Of a stretch of DNA of 13,534 bases, positions 1-7,780 are shown piece by piece. Each line of letters opens with the position of its first letter. The stretch's first letter is position 1. The position numbers and the translations under genes were made by a program. The notes below the pieces were generated by a model. It had not been told where the DNA came from, searched no databases, and saw only the letters and a program-made list of their open reading frames with translations. Source of the DNA: Methanolobus sp. UBA474 (GTDB taxonomy: Archaea; Halobacteriota; Methanosarcinia; Methanosarcinales; Methanosarcinaceae); contig DANZ01000091.1 of assembly GCA_002501695.1 (NCBI GenBank), positions 1-13,534 on the forward strand. Direction: 5' to 3'.

Positions 1-1568
1 TTGACTATTCTGATAGCTTCGTTCAGGGGAGTTACAAGCGCATCGATAGCTCCATTTACCGTATTGATGGCCTCTTTGAAAACGCCTTCATAAGCAGACC
101 CATCAGCCCTGTAATCAAGATTTCCGGTTTCACTGGCATGGCCCAGTTTTATGAACTCATCGACAATACCCTTGATATTGCTCATCATTGTGATGTAGCA
201 GGGGATCAGTTCGTCGTTCTCAGAGCGTTTGCCCACCTTTTTAAGACCCTGGAGATCACTGAGGTCTCCAACAGCTATTTTCTTGTTGACCGACATAACA
301 GTGCATATCCTGTCACGGGTGGAGTTGGTAGCAGTGCCCACGTCTGCAAAGATACCCTTATATTTTCCTTCGACTCTGCGCGTGTGGTCGTTGTTTGCCA
401 TGAGCTGCAATACCTCATTGCTCTCCTGAAGACCTGCAAGGCCATCGATACAGGCATTTATATTGTTTTTAATAACGTTGAAGTCGCCTTTGTAATTATC
501 ATTGATCTTTTCCGGTATCTTTCCCATGGATATGCTCTCGACATATTCAGCGGTCAGGTTCAGGGGGTTGATAACCGCATCGAATGCCGTGTTGACCGTC
601 ACGATAGCCTCTTTGAACAGGCCATCAAATCCGGAAGCATCCGTCCTGTATGACAGATCACCCTCTTCGGCAGCTTTACCCAGCACAATGAACTCATCTG
701 CCATACCTTTGACTTTCTCCATCACTGCTATTGTGTTTGGAAGGAGCTTATCGTTCTCCGAACGTTTGCCTACTTTCCTGTACTTCTCAAGGTCGCTGAA
801 ATTGCCTGCGGCCATGTATTCAAACGTGCGCTGAATGTTGAGCAATCTGTTGCGGACCTCATTCACCGCGGCTACATTCTCTTTGAAAACACCGTGGTAT
901 TCACCATTAACACCGTTCTCAAAATCATTAACGGCCAATTTAAGGAGAATGCCCGTACTCTCGTTGAGGGGTTTGGAGATGGCGTCAAGATTGTTGTTCA
1001 TACTTTCAATGATCTTTCTGAAATCACCGCCATGCCTTGAAGCATCCACACGCACATCGAGCCTGCCTGCAGCACCTGCTTCTGCAAGCTTTGCAGAGTC
1101 TACTACAAGGGCGTTTATCGCATCCACACAGGTATTGAGATTATTCTTGAGGTCATTGAAAGCGCCATTATATTCCTTTGTGCTCTTTGGCGGGATATCA
1201 CCCCTGGAAAGTCTCTCTACAAACTTTGATGCGGCCATGAATGGTTTCACCATCGCGTCCATCAAACCGTTTACATCATCTACAAGTGCTCTTGACTCTG
1301 CATCGAACTTACCTGCATCCATCCGGACATCAAGCTGGCCGTTCAGTACGCATTTCATTAATTTATCAACTTCATCGGTCACAGTGGCCTGGGAAGCTGC
1401 GCTTTTTTTCCATTGCATGGCGTTGTCAAGGAAAGCATTGAATGCCTCAGCAACTTTTTTGTCTTTCCCGACCAGTTCTGTATCTACCTTTGTGTTAAGG
1501 TGACCATTATTAATGCTTTCAAGTACACGCTCGATCTCTTTGTTCAGCTTATTGTTCATTCCTAACAT
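1..1568 (-). CDS. Poly-HAMP signalling protein, methyl-accepting chemotaxis-like (partial, C-terminus beyond left edge)
   Basis: An open frame of 522 codons runs from ATG 1568 to the left edge without a stop. The start is set by GGTGAGG (1576-1582), seven bases upstream; the next ATG, at 1559, is too far from it. The product is made of repeated HAMP-like helical units. PLN-type helix starts (proline then Leu-Asn or similar) occur at about residues 109, 200, 335 and 514. A KVGKRSEND block is seen near residues 266-274 and again 179 residues later. There is no signal peptide, membrane segment or separate sensor domain at the N-terminus, so the protein looks cytosolic. Arrays like this are known in soluble chemoreceptor-like proteins of Methanosarcinales and in some histidine kinases. 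The output domain lies outside the window, so receptor versus kinase cannot be decided. Poly-HAMP call: fairly sure; MCP call: inference. Confidence 0.75.
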   Translation of the reverse strand, partial: MLGMNNKLNKEIERVLESINNGHLNTKVDTELVGKDKKVAEAFNAFLDNAMQWKKSAASQATVTDEVDKLMKCVLNGQLDVRMDAGKFDAESRALVDDVNGLMDAMVKPFMAASKFVERLSRGDIPPKSTKEYNGAFNDLKNNLNTCVDAINALVVDSAKLAEAGAAGRLDVRVDASRHGGDFRKIIESMNNNLDAISKPLNESTGILLKLAVNDFENGVNGEYHGVFKENVAAVNEVRNRLLNIQRTFEYMAAGNFSDLEKYRKVGKRSENDKLLPNTIAVMEKVKGMADEFIVLGKAAEEGDLSYRTDASGFDGLFKEAIVTVNTAFDAVINPLNLTAEYVESISMGKIPEKINDNYKGDFNVIKNNINACIDGLAGLQESNEVLQLMANNDHTRRVEGKYKGIFADVGTATNSTRDRICTVMSVNKKIAVGDLSDLQGLKKVGKRSENDELIPCYITMMSNIKGIVDEFIKLGHASETGNLDYRADGSAYEGVFKEAINTVNGAIDALVTPLNEAIRIV

Positions 1569-1598
1569 TTTTGAACCTCACCGAAGAGTATAATATTA

Positions 1599-1620
1599 AG
1601 TTCAGTTTGAACTATTCAAA
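1599..1620. promoter_or_regulatory. Overlapping palindromes, possible operator of the poly-HAMP gene
   Basis: Two perfect 6-bp inverted repeats overlap: AGTTCA-GTT-TGAACT (1599-1613) and TTTGAA-CTA-TTCAAA (1606-1620). They lie 31-52 bases upstream of the minus-strand start at 1568. They sit about where transcription would begin if the TTATATAAT-like box at 1634-1643 is the TATA element. The position fits a repressor site, but the region is AT-rich and no regulator is identified. Confidence 0.3.
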
Positions 1621-1633
1621 TAACAGACTGCTT

Positions 1634-1643
1634 TATTATATAA
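1634..1643 (-). promoter_or_regulatory. TATA-like box of the poly-HAMP gene
   Basis: Read on the minus strand, an ATTATATAAT-type element lies about 66 bases upstream of the ATG at 1568. Archaeal transcription usually starts 22-27 bases downstream of the box, which would leave a leader of about 40 bases. The surrounding sequence is so AT-rich that other boxes are possible. Confidence 0.3.
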
Positions 1644-1809
1644 TTAAATATAATATTAATATAATACATAAAAGTAATAATATAAAAAGATACTACACTA
1701 TATACTCCTTTTCACGGTCCTGAGAAAGTAAAGTCATATTCTGCAACTGATATCAAATAATGAATTCAAAGAAGAGATAATAGAGTGATCACATACTGAA
1801 CATTAGATT

Positions 1810-1831
1810 GTCCCATTCAACCGGGACTTTT
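1810..1831 (+). terminator. Orphan hairpin followed by a T tract
   Basis: GTCCC (1810-1814) and GGGAC (1823-1827) form a 5-bp GC-rich stem with an 8-base loop, followed directly by TTTT (1828-1831). This looks like an intrinsic terminator on the plus strand, yet no plus-strand gene precedes it in the window. It may end a small RNA, act in a long pycB leader, or be chance. Confidence 0.25.
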
Positions 1832-1960
1832 AGTGTAAATAACTGGCAGATATTAACTAATAGGTTTCCATACGATGCGTCAGTGTTCACCAGAAACTAC
1901 ATAAAAGAACGTGATATATAAGATAGAAATTCGCCTGAGACCAGGTACCAGATGACTCCA

Positions 1961-1989
1961 TAAATAAATAGTATTCGCACTGATACTAT
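1961..1989 (+). promoter_or_regulatory. pycB promoter area with an inverted repeat
   Basis: A TATA-like run TAAATAAATA (1961-1970) lies 44-53 bases upstream of the pycB ATG. It is overlapped by a perfect 7-bp inverted repeat: ATAGTAT (1968-1974), an 8-base spacer, then ATACTAT (1983-1989). The predicted transcription start falls just after the repeat, so a bound protein could block initiation. BirA, encoded in the same operon with a DNA-binding domain, is an obvious candidate, but the repeat does not match the bacterial BirA consensus. The role is inference. Confidence 0.35.
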
Positions 1990-2013
1990 AATAGGGGTTC
2001 CCGGAGGATTTCC

Positions 2014-3750
2014 ATGAAAGTAAAGATCACAGAAACCATTCTTCGAGATGCGCATCAGTCTCTCATAGCCACCCGCATGCGCACCCGCAGCATGCTGCCA
2101 GTAGTTGATAAACTGGACGAAGTTGGATATTATTCACTAGAGATGTGGGGCGGTGCGACATTTGACAGTTCCATCAGATATCTTAATGAAGATCCATGGG
2201 AACGGCTAAGAGAACTGAAAAAGCACATGAAGAACACGCCCGCCCAGATGCTCCTGCGCGGTCAGAACCTTGTCGGCTACAGGCATTACTCTGACGACGT
2301 TGTGGAAAAGTTCGTAAAGAAGGCCTATGAGAACGGGATCGACATATTCAGGGTCTTTGATGCAGTGAATGATATCCGCAACATGGAAAAGGCCATCACT
2401 GTTGCTAAAAAAGAAGGTGCACATGTTCAGGGCACTATATGCTATACCATCAGTCCTGTGCATACCATCGATAAATATGTTGAGCTTGCAACAGGGCTTG
2501 CAGAGCTTGATTGTGATTCGATATGCATAAAGGATATGGCCGGACTTATATCCCCGCAGCAGGCTTACGATCTGGTGAAAGCCCTTAAGGCGCAGGTCAA
2601 CCTGCCTGTGGACCTGCATAGCCACTGTACTTCAGGCATGGCCCCGATGAGCTATATGGCTGCCTGCCGGGCTGGCGTCGATATACTCGACACTGCACTT
2701 TCCCCCTTCGCATGGGGAACCTCCCAGCCGCCTACCGAATCGATCATTGCGGCACTTGCCGAAACTAAGCGCGCGACCGGACTGGACCTGGAACTTATCT
2801 CAGAGATCGTGGCTTACTTTAAAGAGATGAAGGAAGAGTACAGGTGTATCCTCAACCCCATATCAGAACAGATAGATACTAATGTCCTGCTCTACCAGAT
2901 ACCCGGAGGCATGCTCTCAAACCTTGTGTCCCAGCTCCAGGAGCAGAATGCGCTGGACAAGTACAAGGAAGTACTTGCAGAGATGCCAAAAGTGAGGGCC
3001 GACCTGGGATACCCGCCACTAGTGACACCGACCAGCCAGATAGTAGGCACCCAGGCAGTACTTAATGTGCTGATGGGAGAAAGGTACAAAGTGATCCCCA
3101 AAGAGGTAAAGGATTATGTACGCGGGCTCTACGGAAGGCCACCCCAGAAGATAGATGCCGCAATCGTCGGGAAGATAATAGGCGATGAAGAGCCCATATC
3201 CTGCAGGCCTGCAGACCTTCTCGAACCCGAGTATGAAAAGATGAAAGCGGAAGCTGAGAAACTGGGCCTGGTAAAGAAGGAAGAAGACATACTGACCTAC
3301 ATCCTCTATCCTGCGATCGCCCCGGCTTTCCTTAAGGGAGAAGCAAAGGAAGAGGAGCTTGTACCCGTTAAAACGCAGCAGCATCCAAGTACATCCGCTG
3401 TCAACATGACTTCCATCCCAACTGAGTTCAAGGTAGAGGTGGACGGGGAAGTTTTCAATGTAAAGGTAAACCCTGTTGGAGGAGCTGTCACCGTATCAGA
3501 GGTACAGGATAAATCAAAGCCAGACGCGGCTTCATTGCAGGGAGCAGTCACCAGTCACATGCAAGGCATGGTGCTGTCAGTGAAGGTCGATGTAGGAGAC
3601 CTAATCGGTGAAGGTGATATCGTGTGTGTTATTGAGGCTATGAAGATGGAGAATACAATACATGCGCCTCATGGCGGCGTGGTCAAAGAGATATTCATCG
3701 CCGAAGGTGATGCTGTAAGCTCCGGTCATGTCCTGATGTGCATAGATTAA
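2014..3750 (+). CDS. pycB: Pyruvate carboxylase subunit B (carboxyltransferase plus biotin carrier domain)
   Basis: This 578-residue subunit transfers the carboxyl group from biotin to pyruvate, giving oxaloacetate for biosynthesis. It acts in the cytosol as a complex with PycA. The TIM-barrel carboxyltransferase domain fills roughly residues 1-300. It shows the family's metal and active-site residues: Asp12 in RDAHQS, Lys173 in ICIKDMAGL (normally carbamylated) and His202/His204 in [10 protein letters not shown] conserved carboxylase region follows to about residue 450. After a variable linker comes the biotin carrier domain (about 505-578) with the AMKM motif; Lys544, 34 residues from the end, is the biotin attachment site. 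GGAGG (2003-2007) lies six bases before the ATG. The oxaloacetate decarboxylase alpha subunit has the same domain plan, but the adjacent pycA and birA, and the absence of membrane decarboxylase subunits, favour pyruvate carboxylase. Confidence 0.95.
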   Translation: MKVKITETILRDAHQSLIATRMRTRSMLPVVDKLDEVGYYSLEMWGGATFDSSIRYLNEDPWERLRELKKHMKNTPAQMLLRGQNLVGYRHYSDDVVEKFVKKAYENGIDIFRVFDAVNDIRNMEKAITVAKKEGAHVQGTICYTISPVHTIDKYVELATGLAELDCDSICIKDMAGLISPQQAYDLVKALKAQVNLPVDLHSHCTSGMAPMSYMAACRAGVDILDTALSPFAWGTSQPPTESIIAALAETKRATGLDLELISEIVAYFKEMKEEYRCILNPISEQIDTNVLLYQIPGGMLSNLVSQLQEQNALDKYKEVLAEMPKVRADLGYPPLVTPTSQIVGTQAVLNVLMGERYKVIPKEVKDYVRGLYGRPPQKIDAAIVGKIIGDEEPISCRPADLLEPEYEKMKAEAEKLGLVKKEEDILTYILYPAIAPAFLKGEAKEEELVPVKTQQHPSTSAVNMTSIPTEFKVEVDGEVFNVKVNPVGGAVTVSEVQDKSKPDAASLQGAVTSHMQGMVLSVKVDVGDLIGEGDIVCVIEAMKMENTIHAPHGGVVKEIFIAEGDAVSSGHVLMCID

Positions 3751-3763
3751 CGGGGATCTGCAA

Positions 3764-5245
3764 ATGTTCAAGAAAGTACTTGTTGCAAATCGTGGTGAAA
3801 TAGCTATCCGTGCAATGCGTGCCTGCAGGGAACTTGGAGTGGCAACCGTAGCTGTGTACTCGCAGGCTGATAAGAATGCACTGTTCGCAATGTACGCGGA
3901 TGAGGCATATTATATAGGCCCTGCGCCCGCAAGCCAGAGCTACCTTAACATGAACAGGATAATTGAAGTGGCCCTTGAATGCGGAGCCGACGGGATCCAC
4001 CCGGGGTACGGTTTCCTTTCAGAGAACAGCGTATTTGCCAAAAAATGTGAAGATGCAGGAATTGTGTTCATAGGCCCACCCAGCCATGCCATCGAGCAGA
4101 TGGGAAGCAAGATAGCTGCAAGGAACGCCATGGTAAAAGCCGGCGTCCCTGTGGTTCCCGGAACCAACAAAGCTATCGCCAGTGTGGAAGAAGCTATCGA
4201 GATAGCCAATTCCATAGGATACCCAGTGATCATCAAGGCATCCGCCGGAGGCGGCGGAATTGGAATGAAGATAGTCCATTCTAAAGAAGGGGTCAAAAAT
4301 GCACTGCAGTCCATCCAGTCTGTAGCCGCATCAGCTTTCGGGGACCCGACCGTGTTCATAGAGAAATACGTGGAAGAGCCACGCCACATCGAGTTCCAGA
4401 TACTTGCCGACAAACACGGAAATGCTGTTTATGCAATGGAAAGGGAATGCTCCATCCAGCGCAGGCACCAGAAGCTTATCGAAGAGGCTCCATCTCCTGT
4501 AATGACGCCGGAGCTGCGCAAGAAGATGGGAGAGACTGCGGTCAGGGCCGCAAAGGCGATAGGTTATGAGAATGCAGGAACCGTCGAGTTCCTTTACTCA
4601 AAAGGCAATTTCTATTTCCTTGAAATGAATACACGGCTGCAGGTAGAGCATACCATAACAGAGATGATAACAGGTATCGATCTTGCGAAGCAGCAGCTGC
4701 GCATTGCGTGCGGAGAGGAACTGGCATTAAAGCAGGAAGACATATCAATACACGGCTGGGCTATCGAATGCCGTATCAATGCTGAAGACCCCCTTAATGA
4801 CTTCGCCCCTTCACCCGGCAAGATAAAGAGATACCGCTCTGCCGGAGGGCCCGGAATACGCGTCGACAGCGGAGTGCACATGGGATATACGATCTCACCA
4901 TACTACGACTCTATGATCTCCAAACTATCCGCATGGGGACAGACAAGAGAAGAGGCAATAGACCGCATGAAGCGCGCGCTCTACGAATATGTGGTTGTCG
5001 GTGTGACCACGAATATCCCATTCCATAAGGCAGTACTGCGCAATCCGGCATTCAGAGAAGGTAAGCTCACAACGCACTTCATCGATGATCACAATATTAT
5101 CGAAGATGTGAAAAAAGTAGTGGTTGAAGACTCTGCAAAAGGAGCAACACTGGCATCCGCGCTTGAGAACAAGGAGCAGAAAGTTGCAGCGATCACTGCA
5201 GCTGTTGGCTCGTACATGAGTAACGCCCAGAAGCAGACAAAATAA
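3764..5245 (+). CDS. pycA: Pyruvate carboxylase subunit A (biotin carboxylase)
   Basis: This 493-residue enzyme uses ATP and bicarbonate to carboxylate biotin on PycB. The N-terminal domain begins with [12 protein letters not shown]. The ATP-grasp domain follows, with Lys158 and the glycine-rich loop [10 protein letters not shown] (about 160-169), then [13 protein letters not shown]. The metal and bicarbonate site reads [10 protein letters not shown], with Glu287, Asn289, Arg291, Gln293 and Glu295, and Arg337 lies in ECRINAEDP. These fall one position before their E. coli biotin carboxylase counterparts, so the active site looks intact. EHTITE replaces the commoner EHPVTE. The last 35 or so residues (Ala/Lys-rich) extend beyond the usual biotin carboxylase core. 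The ATG lies 13 bases after the pycB stop with GGGGATC between, so the two are surely co-transcribed. Confidence 0.95.
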   Translation: MFKKVLVANRGEIAIRAMRACRELGVATVAVYSQADKNALFAMYADEAYYIGPAPASQSYLNMNRIIEVALECGADGIHPGYGFLSENSVFAKKCEDAGIVFIGPPSHAIEQMGSKIAARNAMVKAGVPVVPGTNKAIASVEEAIEIANSIGYPVIIKASAGGGGIGMKIVHSKEGVKNALQSIQSVAASAFGDPTVFIEKYVEEPRHIEFQILADKHGNAVYAMERECSIQRRHQKLIEEAPSPVMTPELRKKMGETAVRAAKAIGYENAGTVEFLYSKGNFYFLEMNTRLQVEHTITEMITGIDLAKQQLRIACGEELALKQEDISIHGWAIECRINAEDPLNDFAPSPGKIKRYRSAGGPGIRVDSGVHMGYTISPYYDSMISKLSAWGQTREEAIDRMKRALYEYVVVGVTTNIPFHKAVLRNPAFREGKLTTHFIDDHNIIEDVKKVVVEDSAKGATLASALENKEQKVAAITAAVGSYMSNAQKQTK

Positions 5246-5257
5246 TTTAACCTGTGG

Positions 5258-5298
5258 GTATAATATACGATAGGGAACAAATATTCACTGGTGAGTAT
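5258..5298 (+). promoter_or_regulatory. Possible internal birA promoter and dyad over the ribosome binding site
   Basis: The 55-base pycA-birA gap holds GTATAATATAC (5258-5268), a TATA-like palindrome about 33 bases before the birA start. It is followed by a dyad, ATATTCAC-TG-GTGAGTAT (5281-5298), with 7 of 8 pairs perfect and the eighth a T-G wobble. The dyad contains the GGTGA ribosome binding site (5290-5294). The left arm ATTCAC can instead pair with GTGAAT at the start codon (5301-5306). It could be an operator at the start of an internal transcript or an RNA fold limiting birA translation in the pyc transcript. Confidence 0.35.
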
Positions 5299-5300
5299 CT

Positions 5301-6275
5301 GTGAATGACAATAAGACCGAAATAATCAGGATACTTAAAGCTGCAGGAAATAAAGCAGTATCCGGGCAGGAAATTGGAGCAAAACTCGGAATTACCAGGG
5401 CAATGGTCTGGAAATATGTAAGGGATATCAAAAAAGAGGGATACGACATCCAATCCTCGCCAAAGATAGGATACGCTTTAATATCCTCACCAGACATGCT
5501 TTATCCGGAGCAGATAAAGATAGGCCTCGAAACAAGCCTTTTTGGAAAGGAGATCCTGTACTACGACGAGGTCGAGTCCACAAACAGCATTGCCAAGGAT
5601 ATAGCAGGCAGGTATCCGGAAGGAACCATAGTTATCGCAGAGACACAGAAAAAAGGCCGTGGTCGCCTGGGCAGCGAATGGCAGTCCACCCCGGGTGGGA
5701 TCTGGTTCTCATTGATCCTTAAACCATCCATACCCTTGGAATATGCACCCCGGATCACACTGGTGGCGGGTCTGGCTGTTACCAGGACACTGCGCAGGCT
5801 TGGGGTCGATGCCAGGATAAAATGGCCCAATGACGTGCTCATCAATGGCAAAAAGGTATGCGGAATACTTACCGAAGTGGATGCGGAAGTAGAAAAGGTC
5901 GACTACTTGGTCTTGGGGATAGGTATCAATGCAAATGTCAGGCTGAAGGATTTTAGAGAAGATGTAAAAGAAAGCTCCACAAGCCTGGAAGCAGAACTTG
6001 GAAGACCTGTTGACAGGATAGCTCTGATCAAAGACCTGCTCTATGAGCTCGAACAGCAGTACATAGTATTCAAGACCCGGCAATTCTCAGATATCGTCAG
6101 TGAATGGGTATCTCTTTCTGACACTATCGGAAAAGAAGTAACTGTCACTACCCCTCTGAAGATCATTGAAGGAAAAGCAGAGGGTATCACCGATAAGGGA
6201 GCGCTCCTTGTCAAAACAAGGAATAACGTCAGGGAAGAAGTGATCGCCGGACGTTGCAGGTATGTAAAGACATGA
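5301..6275 (+). CDS. birA: Bifunctional biotin-protein ligase / repressor
   Basis: This 324-residue protein activates biotin with ATP to biotinyl-AMP and attaches it to the carrier lysine of PycB. The start is GTG at 5301, supported by GGTGA (5290-5294) six bases upstream. Residues 5-60 form a winged helix-turn-helix (SGQEIGAKLGITRAMVWKYV in its core), as in E. coli BirA, so it may also act as a DNA-binding regulator. The catalytic domain shows the biotinyl-AMP loop GRGRLGSEW (119-127), KWPNDVLI with Lys174 and GIGINAN near residue 213. A small C-terminal beta domain (about 275-324) completes the class II layout. It lies 55 bases after pycA, in the order pycB-pycA-ligase described for M. barkeri. 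The enzymatic role is secure; the repressor role is inferred from the domain. Confidence 0.93.
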   Translation: MNDNKTEIIRILKAAGNKAVSGQEIGAKLGITRAMVWKYVRDIKKEGYDIQSSPKIGYALISSPDMLYPEQIKIGLETSLFGKEILYYDEVESTNSIAKDIAGRYPEGTIVIAETQKKGRGRLGSEWQSTPGGIWFSLILKPSIPLEYAPRITLVAGLAVTRTLRRLGVDARIKWPNDVLINGKKVCGILTEVDAEVEKVDYLVLGIGINANVRLKDFREDVKESSTSLEAELGRPVDRIALIKDLLYELEQQYIVFKTRQFSDIVSEWVSLSDTIGKEVTVTTPLKIIEGKAEGITDKGALLVKTRNNVREEVIAGRCRYVKT

Positions 6276-6282
6276 GCCGATA

Positions 6283-6840
6283 ATGAGCCTGCCCCTGCAC
6301 AGAAGATTATCCAAGCACAAGCTCCTGATCATCCTGATCCTGCTTTACGGGTCCATACCCAGTGCATCAGGAGCCCAGGAAAATATTCTGATGAACGGGA
6401 CAGGCATCTTTCTTACTACCGGCGAATCATGGACATTTGACCAGGGATATGTCCTTACTGTAAAAAGCGTCAATCAGGGAACCAATGAGGCCTGGCTGGA
6501 ACTCTCACTCAATGGGAACGTGATCAAAGAAGGGATACTTCGCGAGAAGGACAGCCTTGTGTACTCCCGCGACCGGGAGATCCTTAATATCACCGTCGAC
6601 ACCATATATTCAAGCCCCAGTGGCGAGCTGGTCACATTCACTCCGGTATACCAGTACCTTGATCCGCAGCTTCCGGCACCGGAAACTCATGAGAGCGGAC
6701 AGGAAGGGCAGTCGGAGAATGACGACCGGACATCATACAAAGATGAAGATGTTCTATCAGTACCCGGATTCAGAATTATCTGGACGATTGCCGGAATTAT
6801 GCTGGCGGGGCTGGCAAGGTGCTGTTCCTTTAATAAATAA
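6283..6840 (+). CDS. Small secreted, membrane-anchored protein with one S-layer-like domain
   Basis: The product has 185 residues. Residues 13-30 form a hydrophobic segment after a basic start (RRLSKHK), ending in SASGA: a probable signal peptide. Residues about 38-127 resemble one repeat of the methanogen S-layer domain (GYxLxVKxV, alternating beta strands, then FTPVYQY). Next comes an acidic, Ser/Glu/Asp-rich linker (about 130-158). Residues 163-178 can form a single C-terminal membrane helix, followed by CCSFNK. The expected topology is outside the cell with a C-terminal anchor, as in Methanosarcina S-layer proteins, which are much larger. The ATG lies seven bases after the birA stop, so co-transcription is likely, but no clear ribosome binding site is visible. 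Its link to biotin metabolism is unknown. The S-layer relationship is judged by eye and is moderate. Confidence 0.7.
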   Translation: MSLPLHRRLSKHKLLIILILLYGSIPSASGAQENILMNGTGIFLTTGESWTFDQGYVLTVKSVNQGTNEAWLELSLNGNVIKEGILREKDSLVYSRDREILNITVDTIYSSPSGELVTFTPVYQYLDPQLPAPETHESGQEGQSENDDRTSYKDEDVLSVPGFRIIWTIAGIMLAGLARCCSFNK

Positions 6841-6841
6841 G

Positions 6842-6862
6842 TGAAAGAAAGAAGGAAAAGGC
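6842..6862 (-). terminator. Pyrimidine-rich terminator-like tract after the coiled-coil genes
   Basis: Immediately after the stop at 6863, the minus strand reads GCCTTTTCC followed by TTCTTTCTTTC. Archaeal RNA polymerase stops at T-rich tracts without needing a hairpin. The location, in the 22-base gap between two convergent genes, fits termination of the mcm-cluster transcript. Confidence 0.35.
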
Positions 6863-7780
6863 TTAGAACTTGAGATTGCCCTTTTCCAGCAGAACCTTAA
6901 GGTCTTCAAGGCTCATGCGTGCATTCCTGTCGAGTTTCTCCTTTGCAACGACCAGATGTTCCTCCTGCTTTTTCTCATCCTTCTGAATGTGAATGTCTTC
7001 CAGTTTACCCAGGTAGACACCAAGTTCTTCCCTCAGCAGGGTCATCTTTGCCTTGATAGGGTCTATCCTCTCACGAAGAGGAGCAGTGACAGATATCTTG
7101 GATGATATCTCGGAATGCGCAAGATCCGCTTCCTTACGCAACTCGTCCACCTGTTTATAAAGATCGATCATCTCAAGATGGTACTTCTGCGACTGTTCTG
7201 CAAGTTCATGGATCTCGCCGCCCAGGTCCCCTCCGGAAGCAAAGACATCCTTTGAACTCTCGTAGGCTTCCATAAGTTTCCTGTGGACCTCATTAGCATC
7301 AAAAGCCGCATCCAGGCGTATCTTCATGGAAACAAGTCTCTCGAACAGATCCATCTCATGCTTCAGGGGAATATCCGCATTGAGGAATATATCAAGGTCT
7401 GCAAAATAAGCCCTGGAAAGGGTTTCCACACTGCCTTTTGAGAGAGTGTTCAGGCTGTCACGCTTGCTTTTGAGCTCGGAGATCTCATCTGTGCACTGGC
7501 GTTTCATACCATCTATCTCATTCCTTGAGGCTTTGAGCGAAGAGATCCTTGCATTTAAAGAATCCCTTTTTGACTTTGCATCACGTGCTTTTGCAACCAG
7601 GCCCTTTACCCTGGAATTGAGCTCATCACGCTTGGCTTTCGTGTCATCCATATTTGTGCGGTGAAGTTTTAATTGCCTGTAGATGGATTTCAATTCACGG
7701 TCAAGATGGTCTATCTGAAGGCGAAGCTCATCGGCCTTACTCTTTAGCTCTTTTTCAGTCATTGTAGAAACGTCGGTCAT
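6863..7780 (-). CDS. Archaeal coiled-coil protein, COG1340-like
   Basis: The likely product has 305 residues. I chose ATG 7780 over the upstream ATG at 7810 for two reasons: GGAGAGGTGA lies a few bases before it, and its A is the first base of an ATGA overlap with the stop of the preceding gene. The upstream start would add ten Arg/Gly-rich residues from the binding-site region. The protein is almost wholly helical, rich in Lys, Glu, Leu, Asp and Arg. It has coiled coils at roughly residues 5-125 and 185-290, split by a less regular segment (LSRAYFADLDIFLNADIPL). It ends with MSLEDLKVLLEKGNLKF, a tail typical of the archaeal COG1340 family, which is distantly similar to eukaryotic Bfr1-type proteins. 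No membrane segment, ATPase motif or hinge domain is present, so it is not an SMC protein. Function unknown. Confidence 0.85.
   Translation of the reverse strand: MTDVSTMTEKELKSKADELRLQIDHLDRELKSIYRQLKLHRTNMDDTKAKRDELNSRVKGLVAKARDAKSKRDSLNARISSLKASRNEIDGMKRQCTDEISELKSKRDSLNTLSKGSVETLSRAYFADLDIFLNADIPLKHEMDLFERLVSMKIRLDAAFDANEVHRKLMEAYESSKDVFASGGDLGGEIHELAEQSQKYHLEMIDLYKQVDELRKEADLAHSEISSKISVTAPLRERIDPIKAKMTLLREELGVYLGKLEDIHIQKDEKKQEEHLVVAKEKLDRNARMSLEDLKVLLEKGNLKF

Larger units (their letters stand above)
1569..2013. other. Gene-free intergenic region between divergent genes
   Basis: This stretch of 445 bases lies between the divergently transcribed poly-HAMP gene and pycB. I see no credible gene: the only ATG-initiated frames are a few codons long, and no tRNA-like fold is visible. 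Bases 1630-1690 are extremely AT-rich. It holds a minus-strand TATA-like box (about 1634-1643), overlapping palindromes at 1599-1620, a GTCCC/GGGAC hairpin followed by four T (1810-1831), an imperfect dyad (1830-1860) and the pycB promoter area (1961-2007). The hairpin could end a short unannotated plus-strand transcript. Confidence 0.6.

Noticed and set aside
138..1503. Several plus-strand open frames (138-653, 502-834, 835-1503)
   Set aside because: They lie opposite the continuous minus-strand poly-HAMP frame, have no ribosome binding sites and no recognisable domain. They are antisense shadows of a repetitive helical protein.
1689..1699. GATACTACACT shared with bases 11827-11837 upstream of hdrE
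   Set aside because: Exact 11-base matches between two places are expected several times by chance in a window this long; no flanking similarity.
1830..1860. Imperfect dyad (TTAGT-GTA-AATA ... TATT-A-ACTAA) considered as a classical BirA operator
   Set aside because: Half-sites match the bacterial BirA consensus only partly, and the 9-base gap is shorter than that family's usual spacing. It is also about 150 bases from the pycB start. Too weak to call.
1932..1945. CCTG-AGAC-CAGG mini-hairpin before pycB considered as part of a leader RNA or riboswitch
   Set aside because: Only four base pairs, no supporting structure around it and no match to a known riboswitch.
2014..3750. Oxaloacetate decarboxylase alpha subunit as an alternative to PycB
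   Set aside because: Same domain plan, but no membrane beta or gamma subunit nearby, while a biotin carboxylase subunit and ligase follow directly.
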